A stretch of 64,000 bases of DNA. Origin: Desulfovibrio inopinatus DSM 10711 (GTDB lineage: Bacteria; Desulfobacterota; Desulfovibrionia; Desulfovibrionales; Desulfovibrionaceae). Made by a program: the position numbers and the translations under genes. Every line of letters starts with the position of its first letter. Position 1 is the stretch's first letter. Positions 1-9,216 of the stretch are shown here, in pieces. The notes beneath the pieces are model-generated. The model did not search any database. It was given only the letters and a program-made list of their open reading frames with translations, and was not told the DNA's origin. The stretch is taken from assembly GCF_000429305.1 (NCBI RefSeq), contig NZ_AUBP01000007.1:62001-126000 (forward strand), in the 5' to 3' direction.

Positions 1-792
1 ACGCTTTCCAGCTTTTTGGGCTGCGGGGTCAGAACAGGAGCTGAAGTCGAGTTCTTTGATGCCACCATGACATGCGGCCATATTCAGACGCATACCGGAA
101 GTCCAGGCCAAGGTCAGCGTCCCCTTCTTTCGTTCTCCGAAATACCGCATGCCGAAGTTGAAGATAACATTGGCCTGCTCGTCGACAAGAGCAAGCATAC
201 GTTGCCCCTGCTTGTGATAGTATTCATCGTCCAAATCCCAGGCATTGTCCGCCACGACGATGATATCCTGGATGGGGAGCTTGGGGCTGGATTCGTAGAT
301 TTGGGCCAACTCTTGATATGGTGTGAAATTGACGAGCCAGTTGAAAACGTTGACGGCATCGTCTTCGGTGGTGATGAAGCTTGCTTTGATCATGAGGTCT
401 CGATCAAGCCCGATGATAGCTTCTGCTTTGATGAGTGGACGAGGTCGCATCTCGAAAACCGCTTCACGCACGTCACCGAGAACTTTGCGCTGTTCGGCCC
501 CGGACAGCCTATTGTAATACCGTATAGCCTTGGCTGTTCTGCCGACAACCCGACCATGACAATTATTGGGGACACGAGCACCCTCAGGAAGACCGAGACG
601 TTTAGCAGCCGGTGGGTAGATGGGCATATCCGTCATCATGACATCGGATTGATTCTGCGCGAGACGATAGGCTTCTGCTGCATCGACGGTGCGTATGCGA
701 GGATCGCAAAGCAGAGTTTCCGCCATAGCTCGCAACGGCGGCATGGTCGGGATAGCGTTCTTATAATATTCATAACTGGATTGGCTTGCCAT
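1..792 (-). CDS. 5' part of a large protein of unknown function, runs off the left edge
   Basis: An open frame of 264 codons with no stop runs from an ATG at 792 to the first base of the window, so only the N-terminal part is present. AAAGGAG lies about 8 bases before the ATG, a strong ribosome site. The protein begins MASQSSYEYYKNAIPTM, is soluble, and shows no signal peptide or membrane segment. Near the end of the visible part are FNFGMRYFGERKKGTLTLAW and the phrase MAACHGGIKELDF. This resembles my recollection of the DUF4914 family (described as PEP-carboxykinase-like), but I cannot confirm that and give no function. The codon pattern and ribosome site make this the real gene rather than the overlapping plus-strand frame of 272 codons. 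Confidence 0.8.
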   Translation of the reverse strand, partial: MASQSSYEYYKNAIPTMPPLRAMAETLLCDPRIRTVDAAEAYRLAQNQSDVMMTDMPIYPPAAKRLGLPEGARVPNNCHGRVVGRTAKAIRYYNRLSGAEQRKVLGDVREAVFEMRPRPLIKAEAIIGLDRDLMIKASFITTEDDAVNVFNWLVNFTPYQELAQIYESSPKLPIQDIIVVADNAWDLDDEYYHKQGQRMLALVDEQANVIFNFGMRYFGERKKGTLTLAWTSGMRLNMAACHGGIKELDFSSCSDPAAQKAGKR

Positions 793-1189
793 TGTGACGA
801 TCTCCTTTGGACATTGGCGCTGTTTTCTGACTGAGGCGGTTTGTGTAGAGAAAACGGTAGCCCGATCAGTATTGGGCGTAGGTGTTGAGTTCTTGATTAT
901 TCCTTGAAAGCTGACGAAAAGGTGTCAGACGAGTTTCGCAGGATTATAGAAACAAAAACGTGATGCCGTCAGTATCTAACGTATACTTTGGATATTTTTC
1001 AATGAATAATAATAATTGAATTCATTTTAATATTTATTACGGAAGAAAGCAGTGCCTGAAAGAAAAAAAGTGGATAAACATTGACAGGTTTGAAATGGTA
1101 ATGCCAATAAATTTGTTATGACTTGATCAAATTTATTGCGAGAGAGTTTGGTTCTATATTGAACTTTTGTAACACGCGCCGGAACAGAA
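793..1189. other. Intergenic region between divergent genes
   Basis: About 400 bases, AT-rich around 940-1150, separating the leftward gene at 792 from the rightward kinase at 1190. It must hold the promoters of both. A TTGACA at 1081-1086 is a possible -35 element for the kinase, but no good -10 follows at 16-18 bases. No small gene with a ribosome site was found. Confidence 0.5.
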
Positions 1190-2620
1190 ATGATTACTCT
1201 TAAAATCAAAAAAATTGTAGGATTATATGCGCTGTTCGGTGCACTATGGATTCTTTTCTCCGATAAGTTGGCGGCACTCTTTTTTCCAACAACTGAAATG
1301 TTGGTATTTGTCAGTACTCTCAAAGGCTGGTTTTTCATTCTAACAACATCAGCGATGTTATGGATATTACTGTCTCGTTATGAGCAGAAGCGTGACCGGC
1401 AGGATGCAATTCTGCGGGAAAGCGAGAAGACATTTCGAGCATTGTTTGAAGGATCTTCCGGGCCAATATCACTTATTCAAGATGGAAGATTTGTCGAATG
1501 TAATAAAGCAACGCTCAGGGAATTTAGGGTTCAAAGTAAAGAGCAGTTTATGAATTCCAATCCTGGCGATTTTGCTCCGGAATATCAACCTGATGGGCGG
1601 CTTTCTTTTGAGGCGGCAGCCGAATACAATGCGACAGCTTATAGAGAAGGTGTCTGCCGCTTTGAATGGCAGTGCAAGCGGTATGATGGCACGACATTTT
1701 TTGCAGAAGTGACCTTGGTACCGATATGGCTCAAGGGGGATCAACTCCTCCACGCCTCTGCGCATGATATTACTTTGCGCAAGCAGGCGGAAGAAGCTAT
1801 GCGCCGATCCAAGGAAGAATTGGAACGGGAAGTGGAAAAACGTACTGTCGAGCTTCAACGACTGAACACTCGGCTTCAAGCTCTCGATAAGCGGAAAAGT
1901 GAATTCTTATCCTCGGCGTCACATGAGCTTCGTACGCCACTCACATCGGTGTTGGGGTTTGCAAGTATTGTGGTCAAACGATTCCGTAGATATTTTCTTC
2001 CACTTGTTGAAGGTGATCCAGTCTTACGTCAACGCGCTGAAACATTGCTTGAGAACGTTCTGCTTATTGAGAGTGAAGGCAAACGCCTGACAAGATTGGT
2101 TAATGATTTATTAGATTTAACCAAGATCGAATCAGGAAGGAATGACTGGAAGTTTCAAGATGTCAATGTCGTAGAGGAAATGCGCGCAGCAATTCTGACG
2201 GTGTTTGAGGAAGGAGATGATCGGTCTCGGGTAAAATTCTCCGCCATGTATCCGCACGAACTGGTTATTCAGGCTGATTCAGACCGTATTCGTCAAGTAT
2301 TTCTCAATCTTCTTTCCAATGCACGAAAATTTTCAGGGCCTGGGGAGATTTGTGTGTCGGTCGTACGTCAGGAAAATATGGCGGAAGTTCGGGTTCAGGA
2401 TAGTGGGACAGGCATTAAGCATGATGAACTTGAGCGTGTATTTGAACCATTTTATCAGAGCCAAACGCGTTCCTCGGATATGGTTCGGTCGCAAAGTACT
2501 GGACTGGGGTTAGCGATTTGCCGCCAGATAATAGAGCATTATGGTGGGGCTATCTGGGTTGAGTCAGAATTCGGTCATGGGGCGACGTTTATTGTTTCTC
2601 TTCCACTCGAAGTGGCATAA
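1190..2620 (+). CDS. Membrane PAS sensor histidine kinase
   Basis: A 476-residue sensor kinase. Two N-terminal membrane helices (about 9-30 and 43-62) form a short hairpin with almost no periplasmic loop, so it probably senses in the membrane or cytoplasm. A PAS domain follows (about 76-197), then a coiled coil (200-235), HisKA with the phospho-acceptor His245 in SASHELRTP, and a HATPase_c domain with N box NLLSNARKF, G1 DSGTGI and G2 STGLGLAI. All catalytic boxes are present. No receiver is fused and no response regulator is on the same strand next to it. The convergent receiver gene ending at 2673 is a possible but unproven partner. The ribosome site before the ATG is weak, but the N-terminal membrane hairpin supports this start. 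Confidence 0.9.
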   Translation: MITLKIKKIVGLYALFGALWILFSDKLAALFFPTTEMLVFVSTLKGWFFILTTSAMLWILLSRYEQKRDRQDAILRESEKTFRALFEGSSGPISLIQDGRFVECNKATLREFRVQSKEQFMNSNPGDFAPEYQPDGRLSFEAAAEYNATAYREGVCRFEWQCKRYDGTTFFAEVTLVPIWLKGDQLLHASAHDITLRKQAEEAMRRSKEELEREVEKRTVELQRLNTRLQALDKRKSEFLSSASHELRTPLTSVLGFASIVVKRFRRYFLPLVEGDPVLRQRAETLLENVLLIESEGKRLTRLVNDLLDLTKIESGRNDWKFQDVNVVEEMRAAILTVFEEGDDRSRVKFSAMYPHELVIQADSDRIRQVFLNLLSNARKFSGPGEICVSVVRQENMAEVRVQDSGTGIKHDELERVFEPFYQSQTRSSDMVRSQSTGLGLAICRQIIEHYGGAIWVESEFGHGATFIVSLPLEVA

Positions 2621-2672
2621 ACGATGCTCTCCTCTGCTTCTCCAATCGACATCGCGTGATCGTAAGGCACAA

Positions 2673-3857
2673 TCAGTCGTCTTCGTCCCCGGCTTGCTGT
2701 GCTGTGGGAATGACTGGAATAGGAATGAGGACTTCAATAGGTTCGATCAGACCACCTTGTTTTTTGAAGTTGCTCAGCCGTGCGAGCATGATCTTGCTGA
2801 CCTCAAGGCTTTTACGGGCCAGAAGAACACCGGAATTCGACATAATGTCATGATTGAGAATCATGCCTGGCCGTAGTTCTCCAACAGGTAATTGTTCTTT
2901 GGTGAATCTGGCTTCTACGCCCAAAGCGCATTCCAGGAAGTAGAGAACTTGGGGATCGTATTTATTGTCTGTATCTTCCAAAGCAAGAAAGGATGTCCCC
3001 CAGTTGTCATGCCGTTTGCTCATCTCTTCTTCAAAGTCAATGGCAACCCGCAGAATGCGTGCCCCAAGTGGAATATCTTCACCCGCGACATCATCAATGG
3101 GGATACCGCTTCCATCGAAATTTTTACGTTGGTATGCAATCATGCGTCCGATCGTGCCTAACCGGGGGATATGGCGTACGAGACCACGGCCGATCTCAGG
3201 AACCATATCATAGAGTTGTCGTTCAGATGGGCTCAATACTTGCCCCAGAGCAATCTTTTCAATGGCTTGACCAGGAAGAAGGACGCAGCCGATTTGCGAG
3301 AGCATTGCCGCAATTTCATATTGCCAGAGACCGCTTGTAAACATTTGGCTGGCAATAACATGGACGAAACGACGGATTCTCATTGAGCGACCGAAGGCTT
3401 CGGGATTCACCAAAGACAGGGTTTCCGTAAGGACTTCGATAGCGCCTTTGAGTGTACGTTCAAGAAGAACGCGTTCCGAGACGATAAGACGATGCTGTTC
3501 CAACCCAGAATTGAGAGCGTTTCGGAGATCTTGGTCCTGACAGGGCTTCACGAGAAAACGAAAGATATGCCCTCTGTTGACGGCATTGATGGCTACTTCG
3601 AGATCGGCGAACCCGGTGAGGATGATACGTGTTGTCTCTTTGCTCAAACGATAAACTTTTTCGAGGAACGTAATGCCATCCATACCAGGCATTTTGAGAT
3701 CCGAGACCACAACGGCAAATCGTTTTTTGCGGAGAATTGCCAAGGCCGCTTCAGGACCATCGGCGGTTTCAATGGTATATTCATCGGACAAACTCCGCCG
3801 AAATGAGGACAAAATAAGTGGGTCATCGTCTACAAAAAGGATGGATTTGTTCATCAT
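2673..3857 (-). CDS. Response regulator with a degenerate HD-GYP-like output domain
   Basis: A 394-residue protein. Residues 1-120 are a receiver with acidic pocket DDD, phospho-acceptor Asp53 in SDLKMPGMDG and Lys104 in LVKPCQ. The rest has the layout of an HD-GYP domain, the class that hydrolyses cyclic-di-GMP, but the metal ligands are gone. The usual LHDIGK is LSQIGCV (about 186-192), the HHExxDGxGYP box is YQRKNFDGSGIP (about 242-253), and the early His-Arg box is RSMRIRRF. It is therefore probably a binding or protein-interaction output rather than an enzyme. It lies 42 bases after the kinase ending at 3900, on the same strand, and is likely its partner. Two start codons are in tandem; GAGG sits better before the second ATG (3854), so the protein may be one residue shorter. 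Confidence 0.87.
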   Translation of the reverse strand: MMNKSILFVDDDPLILSSFRRSLSDEYTIETADGPEAALAILRKKRFAVVVSDLKMPGMDGITFLEKVYRLSKETTRIILTGFADLEVAINAVNRGHIFRFLVKPCQDQDLRNALNSGLEQHRLIVSERVLLERTLKGAIEVLTETLSLVNPEAFGRSMRIRRFVHVIASQMFTSGLWQYEIAAMLSQIGCVLLPGQAIEKIALGQVLSPSERQLYDMVPEIGRGLVRHIPRLGTIGRMIAYQRKNFDGSGIPIDDVAGEDIPLGARILRVAIDFEEEMSKRHDNWGTSFLALEDTDNKYDPQVLYFLECALGVEARFTKEQLPVGELRPGMILNHDIMSNSGVLLARKSLEVSKIMLARLSNFKKQGGLIEPIEVLIPIPVIPTAQQAGDEDD

Positions 3858-3899
3858 ATCCTCGCAATCAAAAGATCAATATGGCAATTGGAATACTGG

Positions 3900-6002
3900 T
3901 CAATCATTCTCTTTTTTGTGAGCGACGTCTTGCTCGTTTTGCTCCTGTCCCTCTATAAGAGGAAGAGAGATGATGAAATTCGTCCCAGTATGAAGATCAG
4001 TGGTAAAGTCAATCGTGCCATTATGACTTTGAATTATATTATATGCCAGTGATAATCCCTGGCCGACGCCGACTCCAACATCTTTCGTTGTAAAGAATGG
4101 ATTGAATATAAAATCTGCTGCCTCAGGAGGAATACCGGGCCCATTGTCCATGACATGTATTTCCACGCGTTCACGGTTTTTTCGAGTGCAAACACGGATA
4201 CAGCCTGATTGGACGTCATGCATGCCGGATACAGCCTGGACCGCGTTGATGAAAATGTTGAGAATGGCTTGGCTTATTTCAGGTGATGAACAGATGACTT
4301 CAGGGATATTCTCTTCCAATTCTAATTCCACCTGTGTGTGTTCTCGCCATGTCCCTTCTGACAACGTGATGATATTGCGAATGAGGTCGTTGATATCGAC
4401 TGGTCGTCGCACGTCGCGTTTTTTTGGGGTCAATTGCTGTAAGGCCGTAACAATGGTTGATACACGGGTCATGCCGTCACGAATATCGTTCAAAGCGGAA
4501 GGGATTTCTGTCATTGCTTGTTGCAAAGCGCGTGGTTTGTCATCTTGTGCCATATTTTGTGGTTGATTGATATAGTCGACAAGTTGCGTGAACGAGCGTT
4601 GGAGAAAGTTGATATTGTTGAAAACATACTGAATAGGCGTGTTGATTTCGTGGGCCACGCCTCCTGCCAGGTGGCCGACAGCATCAAGTTTTTGCGAGGC
4701 AACCAGGCTGCGCTCCATGGATTTTCGTTCGGTGATATCCTGACAGGTGACGATGATGCGTGATCCGGAGGAAGTGCTTTCGACATCTATTATCAGCACA
4801 AAATGGCGGAGCTGATCGGAATCGAACTGTATGGAAAATTCCGCTTGCCCACCGACTCCTTTTTCTCGTGCTATTTCAAAAAGTCGGCGTACTGAATCTT
4901 TATACGGATCGTCGATCAAGTTGATTAAGCCGTTGACACTCATGTCAACATCGCCGGCTTCAAGGCCGAAAAGCGAAAACAGTCCATCACTCCATAGGGT
5001 TTGCTGCGTACTCGGGTCCACAACAAAACTGCCGAGATGCGCTGCGGCTTCAGCGCGAGAAAGATCTCTCTTACTCGTACGGAGCGACTCAAGTAACTCT
5101 GAATTGCGGAGAGACATCGCGATAAAATCGCCAAAAGCCGTTGTTAAGCCCGCGTCTTTGTCAGTAAAATCATCGGGTTTGTTGGCTAACCCGATGATGC
5201 CAACAGGCATATTGTTAAAGAGGAGCGGAGCGAACAGAACATTGTTGAGGGCAATATGCCCTGCAGGTAATTCTGATGCCCACTGGCTCTGTTCATAATT
5301 ATTTTCATATGTGGCGCGCAATTGGGTATAGGCATGTGCACGGAGGCCGCGGATGGGAAATGGCAACGTTGGGTCGACATCACATTGCTGTTCACCGTTT
5401 TCGAAAAATAGAATTTCGTTTTCTTCGCCCGAAGCAGACATCAGTCCAACGAAACCGGACGTTGCGCCAATGAGATTGCGACACAAATCAAAAATTTTAC
5501 GTGCCGCGGTGGGAAAATCCACTGAATGCAAAACCATTCGGGCAGCTTCAAGCAATGCGTCTGTATAGGTCGTTTGTTGCCGCGAGGCTTCAAGGGCGCG
5601 GGTAAGAGCGAGACGCTTTTGGTAAAGTTCAACAAAAATGCGGATTTTAGCACAGAGTGTTTCTGTCACGACGGGTTTGAACAGGTAATCAACTGCCCCA
5701 GTCTCATATCCTTTAAATACATGGCGCTCAGATGTATTGACGGCAGTAACAAAAATAAGAGGAACATCTTGGTTGCGCTCTCCCGTTCGGATATGTTCTG
5801 CTGTCTCAAATCCGTCCATTCCCGGCATCATGACATCAAGCAAAACCAACGCACAATCATGTTCTTTCAGGATAGACAATGCCTCCAAGCCGGATTGAGC
5901 CATAAGCACGTGGACGCCGGGAACACGACGAGCCATGGCAGCGAGAAGGAAGAGATTCGTTTCATCATCGTCCACAATGAGGATCGTTACTTGCTCATCC
6001 AT
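3900..6002 (-). CDS. Receiver-GAF-PAS histidine kinase
   Basis: A 700-residue soluble kinase with an N-terminal receiver (Asp56 in LLDVMMPGMDG, Lys in LFKPVV), a short coiled coil, a GAF-like domain (about 150-305), a PAS domain (about 315-435) ending in DITERK, and a kinase core with GGVAHEINTP as the His box (His near 450). The HATPase has NIFINAVQAV, DNGPGIP and GQGLSLAY. The GVGVGQGLSLAY G2 box fits the HATPase pattern of the NtrB/ZraS-like class. With the receiver at the front the protein can be controlled by another kinase. It is the first gene of a two-gene minus-strand unit with the receiver/HD-GYP-like protein. AGGG about 9 bases before the ATG is a modest ribosome site. Confidence 0.9.
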   Translation of the reverse strand: MDEQVTILIVDDDETNLFLLAAMARRVPGVHVLMAQSGLEALSILKEHDCALVLLDVMMPGMDGFETAEHIRTGERNQDVPLIFVTAVNTSERHVFKGYETGAVDYLFKPVVTETLCAKIRIFVELYQKRLALTRALEASRQQTTYTDALLEAARMVLHSVDFPTAARKIFDLCRNLIGATSGFVGLMSASGEENEILFFENGEQQCDVDPTLPFPIRGLRAHAYTQLRATYENNYEQSQWASELPAGHIALNNVLFAPLLFNNMPVGIIGLANKPDDFTDKDAGLTTAFGDFIAMSLRNSELLESLRTSKRDLSRAEAAAHLGSFVVDPSTQQTLWSDGLFSLFGLEAGDVDMSVNGLINLIDDPYKDSVRRLFEIAREKGVGGQAEFSIQFDSDQLRHFVLIIDVESTSSGSRIIVTCQDITERKSMERSLVASQKLDAVGHLAGGVAHEINTPIQYVFNNINFLQRSFTQLVDYINQPQNMAQDDKPRALQQAMTEIPSALNDIRDGMTRVSTIVTALQQLTPKKRDVRRPVDINDLIRNIITLSEGTWREHTQVELELEENIPEVICSSPEISQAILNIFINAVQAVSGMHDVQSGCIRVCTRKNRERVEIHVMDNGPGIPPEAADFIFNPFFTTKDVGVGVGQGLSLAYNIIQSHNGTIDFTTDLHTGTNFIISLPLIEGQEQNEQDVAHKKEND

Positions 6003-6367
6003 AGAAATACCCTATGGAACTGTTTGCTTCGTATTTTGAGTACGCGAAGCCGTTCTTTTTCTTCGCATCCCCTGGATATCCCTCGCCTGTAGAGCCAGTG
6101 AGCAATGTTTGTGCAAATTCTAATCTCCATGATATTGTTTGTCTCCACCTCATATGCCATGCAAAGTTAGCATATCGAATTGAAGAAATAACAAAACACA
6201 GGTTCTGATTACGCTCCCTGTATGTTTTCTGCAAGAAGAGAACTGAATTTCCTTCCTTATTCCCTTTCGAATTATTCAGTATTGTGAGCTCGTTCAGATT
6301 ATGGCAGAGACAGTCCCTTCGCAGCAGGCTGTATAAGGGCTGAAAACAATGTTTCTGGAGAAACACC
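6003..6367. other. Intergenic region between divergent genes
   Basis: About 365 bases between the leftward kinase and the rightward EamA gene. It is AT-rich near 6110-6290 and presumably carries both promoters. I see no small gene with a credible ribosome site and no long inverted repeat. Confidence 0.5.
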
Positions 6368-7348
6368 ATGAGCGAAAGTGCTGTTCCAAGTCGTATCACA
6401 AACGCCCCTCGGACTGAGAGCCGTCAAATCGCCCTCGCGTATTGTTATGTCTTCTTGGCTGCAATTATGTGGGGGCTAATAGGACCGTTATCCAAGTATG
6501 CCTTTTCACAAGGCATGGGAACAGTGGACGTCGGATTTTGGCGTACGACACTCGCTTTCGTCATGTATGCCGTTCACGCCTGTGTCATCAAGGAAGTTCG
6601 TATTTATAAGGCGGATATTCCCATCATATTTGCTTTTGGCATTTGCGGGATCGCCGGTTTGTTCGGATTTTATGTCGTGGCAGTGCGTGAAGGTGGTGCA
6701 GCTCTGGCTTCAGTCTTATTGTATACAGCTCCGGCCTGGGTCGCGTTGTTGTCGTATTGCGTTCTGAAAGAGCGCATGACGGTTTTGAAAATAGCTGCAG
6801 TTGCGACAACGATTGTCGGAGTCGCGTTGGTCAGTTTTGGACCGAACCTCTTTGGACATGCGTCGTTGACGTTTACGACAGCCGCCATTGTTTTCGGTTT
6901 ATTGTCGGGATTTTCGTATGCGTTATATTATATTTTTGGGAAAAAATTTCTTAGCCGTTACAAAACTCCGACACTTCTTGCGTATGCCATGCCTGTTGGA
7001 GCTCTTGCTTTAGCGCCGTTTTGTTCGTTTTCCATTCCCAATCCCGAATCTTTCATCGCCTGCATCGGTATTGCATTTGTGTCTACCTATGGAGCGTATT
7101 CGGTCTATTACGCCGGCTTGAAGCATCTTGAAGCCACCAGAGCATCAGTCGTTGCAACGATGGAACCAGTTGTTGCCTCCGTCGTCGCGTACTTTTGGTT
7201 CGGGGAACATTTTGATTATACGGGATATGTTGGAGCCGGTCTTATATTAGGGAGTGTGTTACTCACCGTATGGGATGGTGTGCGCGATGGAAATGGTGGG
7301 AAGAGAAAATCGGCAACCGAAGGAAAAGACGAAAATAGCAATCGTTGA
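6368..7348 (+). CDS. EamA/DMT-family transporter
   Basis: A 326-residue inner-membrane protein with ten predicted helices arranged as two EamA repeats, the layout of the drug/metabolite transporter superfamily. The first repeat starts at YVFLAAIMWGLIGPLSKYAF and the second repeat ends with the typical EPVVASVVAYFWFGE segment, followed by a tenth helix and a hydrophilic, charged tail. The substrate cannot be read from sequence; relatives export amino acids or other small metabolites. GGAG lies 7 bases before the ATG. It is a single-gene unit: the next gene is on the other strand, and the upstream neighbour is divergent. Confidence 0.9.
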   Translation: MSESAVPSRITNAPRTESRQIALAYCYVFLAAIMWGLIGPLSKYAFSQGMGTVDVGFWRTTLAFVMYAVHACVIKEVRIYKADIPIIFAFGICGIAGLFGFYVVAVREGGAALASVLLYTAPAWVALLSYCVLKERMTVLKIAAVATTIVGVALVSFGPNLFGHASLTFTTAAIVFGLLSGFSYALYYIFGKKFLSRYKTPTLLAYAMPVGALALAPFCSFSIPNPESFIACIGIAFVSTYGAYSVYYAGLKHLEATRASVVATMEPVVASVVAYFWFGEHFDYTGYVGAGLILGSVLLTVWDGVRDGNGGKRKSATEGKDENSNR

Positions 7349-7414
7349 TTGCATTTCTTCGTGATACGGATGGACCGTATCTTTCTTTTCCTTCGGGAAC
7401 CGGGGGACCGTCAT

Positions 7415-7732
7415 TTATTTGGACGGATTGAATTCAAGTTCCAGGTTGTTTCCTTTGCCGGCTTCTTTGATGCGATAGAGGCCGCCATTTTCCATTTTGA
7501 GCTCGACTTTTTCGGCTTCATCGGCCAAGGCGGCGAGGAATGCATCGTTTTCTTCAGGAGTGTTCTCAATATTGAGATATGCTATGGCCGGGCCATCGAT
7601 ATCGTCGCCAAGTTGAAAGAGAAAGTGATTGTGCATGATAAACAGCATATCTTCGTGGGCATGGGTAATGCCCAGTCCAAGCTTTTCCATCATGTCACCT
7701 ATTTTACGAAAACGGGGGTCGTTGTCCTGCAC
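7415..7732 (-). CDS. Conserved-looking small soluble protein, function unknown
   Basis: A 105-residue acidic protein beginning at a GTG, with TGAGGT 4-5 bases upstream as ribosome site. No signal peptide or membrane segment. It contains HAHEDMLFIMHNHFLFQLG near residue 24 and ends in a lysine/asparagine-rich tail. I do not recognise the family. The gene is convergent with the EamA transporter (66 bases apart) and stands alone on its strand. An overlapping plus-strand frame of 138 codons lacks a ribosome site and is a shadow. Confidence 0.7.
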   Translation of the reverse strand: MQDNDPRFRKIGDMMEKLGLGITHAHEDMLFIMHNHFLFQLGDDIDGPAIAYLNIENTPEENDAFLAALADEAEKVELKMENGGLYRIKEAGKGNNLELEFNPSK

Positions 7733-7958
7733 GGGAACCTCACTGAAACAGGTTGTTTTGAATGAGTATTTGCAAAAATGTATAATAGTACTTTTTGGCT
7801 GAAGGTCAACTGGAAGGAAAAAGAACGGTCAATCAGGCGTGAGAGAACGTGGTATACTTGAGACTTGGCTTGCCCGAGACCAGCTTTCAAGTTAGTGAGT
7901 TGAGTGTTTCGAGAGAGCCTATTGCTGGTGAGATAGGAAAGTAATCAAGGAGACGAGT

Positions 7959-8252
7959 ATGGTGAGCCTTTCTTGGGTTATGATTTTATTTGTGCTCTAT
8001 GCCGCTGTGTTTATTGTGTATTATTTCTATTATTTTCGGCCGCGCATGTATTTGCTGTTGTTGTCCGAAACGAACTATATGAATTGTTACCTTTCCAAAT
8101 TACCGCATATGGACGATGGTTCTTCCGATCGGAGTGAAATGGAAGCGTTTCTTTTAAAGAAGCGGTCAGTATTTTTGCGTCGGTGTAATCGTTTCTTGTT
8201 CTCTGCAGCAGCGTTTTATGTCGTTCTTGTTCTCATTGCGGCCGATTTTTAA
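7959..8252 (+). CDS. Small membrane protein of unknown function
   Basis: A 97-residue protein with a hydrophobic, tyrosine-rich first helix (about 4-27), a central charged loop containing DDGSSDRSE, and a second helix near the C terminus (about 77-95). AAGGAG stands 6 bases before the ATG, an excellent ribosome site. It precedes crcB by 133 bases on the same strand. No family recognised. Both termini are predicted on the same side of the inner membrane. Confidence 0.72.
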   Translation: MVSLSWVMILFVLYAAVFIVYYFYYFRPRMYLLLLSETNYMNCYLSKLPHMDDGSSDRSEMEAFLLKKRSVFLRRCNRFLFSAAAFYVVLVLIAADF

Positions 8253-8348
8253 ACATAGAGACGTGTCCCCTGAGAAAAGACGGAGCGTTGCTTGGTGAGC
8301 GTGGTCATTTGCAGTTCGGTGCAAAGGGGAATACTGTCGCAACAAACC

Positions 8349-8371
8349 CGTCCGAAGAGTTCGGTCGGACG
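8349..8371 (+). promoter_or_regulatory. Hairpin in the crcB leader with two exclusive pairings
   Basis: The arms CGTCCGA (8349-8355) and TCGGACG (8365-8371) pair perfectly. An inner alternative CCGAA/TTCGG (8352-8356 and 8360-8364) shares bases with the first stem, so the two cannot form together. The element ends only a few bases before the ribosome site GGGAG of crcB and could influence translation. The conserved elements of the fluoride riboswitch were not found here, so any regulatory role is inference. Confidence 0.35.
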
Positions 8372-8385
8372 CAGGGAGAAGCGAC

Positions 8386-8763
8386 GTGATACAAAAGATA
8401 GTGCTTATTGGTCTGGCTGGCAGCCTTGGTGCGTTGTCTCGATATGGAATCGGTTCTGTGGTCCATTCCTTCATGGGGCGGAATTTCCCATGGGGAACGG
8501 CCGCAGCGAATACGATGGGATGCTTTCTGTTTGGTCTCGTCTGGTCGTTGGCCGAAGATCGCTATATGATTCGACCAGAAACGCGAATCATTATTTTGAC
8601 GGGCTTCATGGGAGCTTTTACCACATTTTCCACCTTTATTTTCGAAACGAATCAATTGCTTCGAGATCAGGAACTTCTTCGTGCTGGCCTGAATTTTTTC
8701 GGACAATCATTCGCCGGTTTTGCCGCATTGCTTTTGGGACTTGCTGCGGGCCGTATCATTTAA
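8386..8763 (+). CDS. crcB: CrcB/Fluc fluoride ion channel
   Basis: A 125-residue four-helix membrane protein of the Fluc family, which exports fluoride passively as a dual-topology dimer. Family hallmarks visible are GSLGALSRYGIG near the N terminus, GTAAANTMGCFLFG with the conserved asparagine in helix 2, and the helix-3 break GFMGAFTTFSTF with the phenylalanine and threonine track. Length is normal for the family. The start is a GTG with GGGAG 7 bases upstream. Family membership is clear from these motifs; no fluoride riboswitch could be recognised in the leader. Confidence 0.95.
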   Translation: MIQKIVLIGLAGSLGALSRYGIGSVVHSFMGRNFPWGTAAANTMGCFLFGLVWSLAEDRYMIRPETRIIILTGFMGAFTTFSTFIFETNQLLRDQELLRAGLNFFGQSFAGFAALLLGLAAGRII

Positions 8764-8805
8764 TTTATGCTATAGACTGATCCTATTGTCGTTGAGGAGG
8801 TGGTT

Positions 8806-9216
8806 ATGGAACTTGACCATATCGCCGTGAATGCGTCCGACCCCCTTCGACTCGTCGCATTTTATGTCGATGTTCTCGGCCTCACCCCGATGCGTGTGAC
8901 GGAATATGAGCGCGGCGATGTGCCATTCCCGTCTGTACGGATTGGACGCTCTTCGATTCTTGATTTTTTCCCATTCGATGAACACAGCTCCGAAGGCATA
9001 GCGCCTGGCGAGCGTCTTAATCATTTTTGTTTCGCCATTGAATCGACCATGTGGACCGGGATGCTGAAACGACTCAAGGCATACGGTGTCGAGATCATCA
9101 CAGGGCCGGCGAAACGATTTGGTGCACGCGGAATGGGAGAGTCTGTATATTTTCATGATCCTGAAGGAAATGTGGTGGAGCTGCGCCACTATCCGCAGGA
9201 AGGAGCTGGTACATGA
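8806..9216 (+). CDS. VOC-family (glyoxalase/dioxygenase fold) protein
   Basis: A 136-residue protein of the vicinal-oxygen-chelate superfamily. It has the two beta-alpha-beta-beta-beta halves: first half MELDHIAVNASD..FYVDVLGL, second half starting near LNHFCFAIE and closing with FHDPEGNVVELRHY. Likely metal ligands are His5, the His in NHFCF and the Glu in VVELRHY. The substrate is unknown; relatives include lactoylglutathione lyases, ring-cleaving dioxygenases and fosfomycin-type enzymes. GAGGAGG ends 5 bases before the ATG at 8806, which decides the start over an in-frame GTG at 8800. Its TGA overlaps the ATG of the next gene (ATGA), so it is translationally coupled to the molybdoenzyme. 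Confidence 0.87.
   Translation: MELDHIAVNASDPLRLVAFYVDVLGLTPMRVTEYERGDVPFPSVRIGRSSILDFFPFDEHSSEGIAPGERLNHFCFAIESTMWTGMLKRLKAYGVEIITGPAKRFGARGMGESVYFHDPEGNVVELRHYPQEGAGT

Noticed and set aside
16-834. A 272-codon plus-strand frame at the left edge
   Set aside because: It lies antisense to a frame that has a strong ribosome site and no stop over 264 codons. It has no ribosome site and an unlikely composition.
8253-8385. Fluoride riboswitch in the crcB leader
   Set aside because: The conserved elements of the crcB motif were not found; only a simple hairpin is present.
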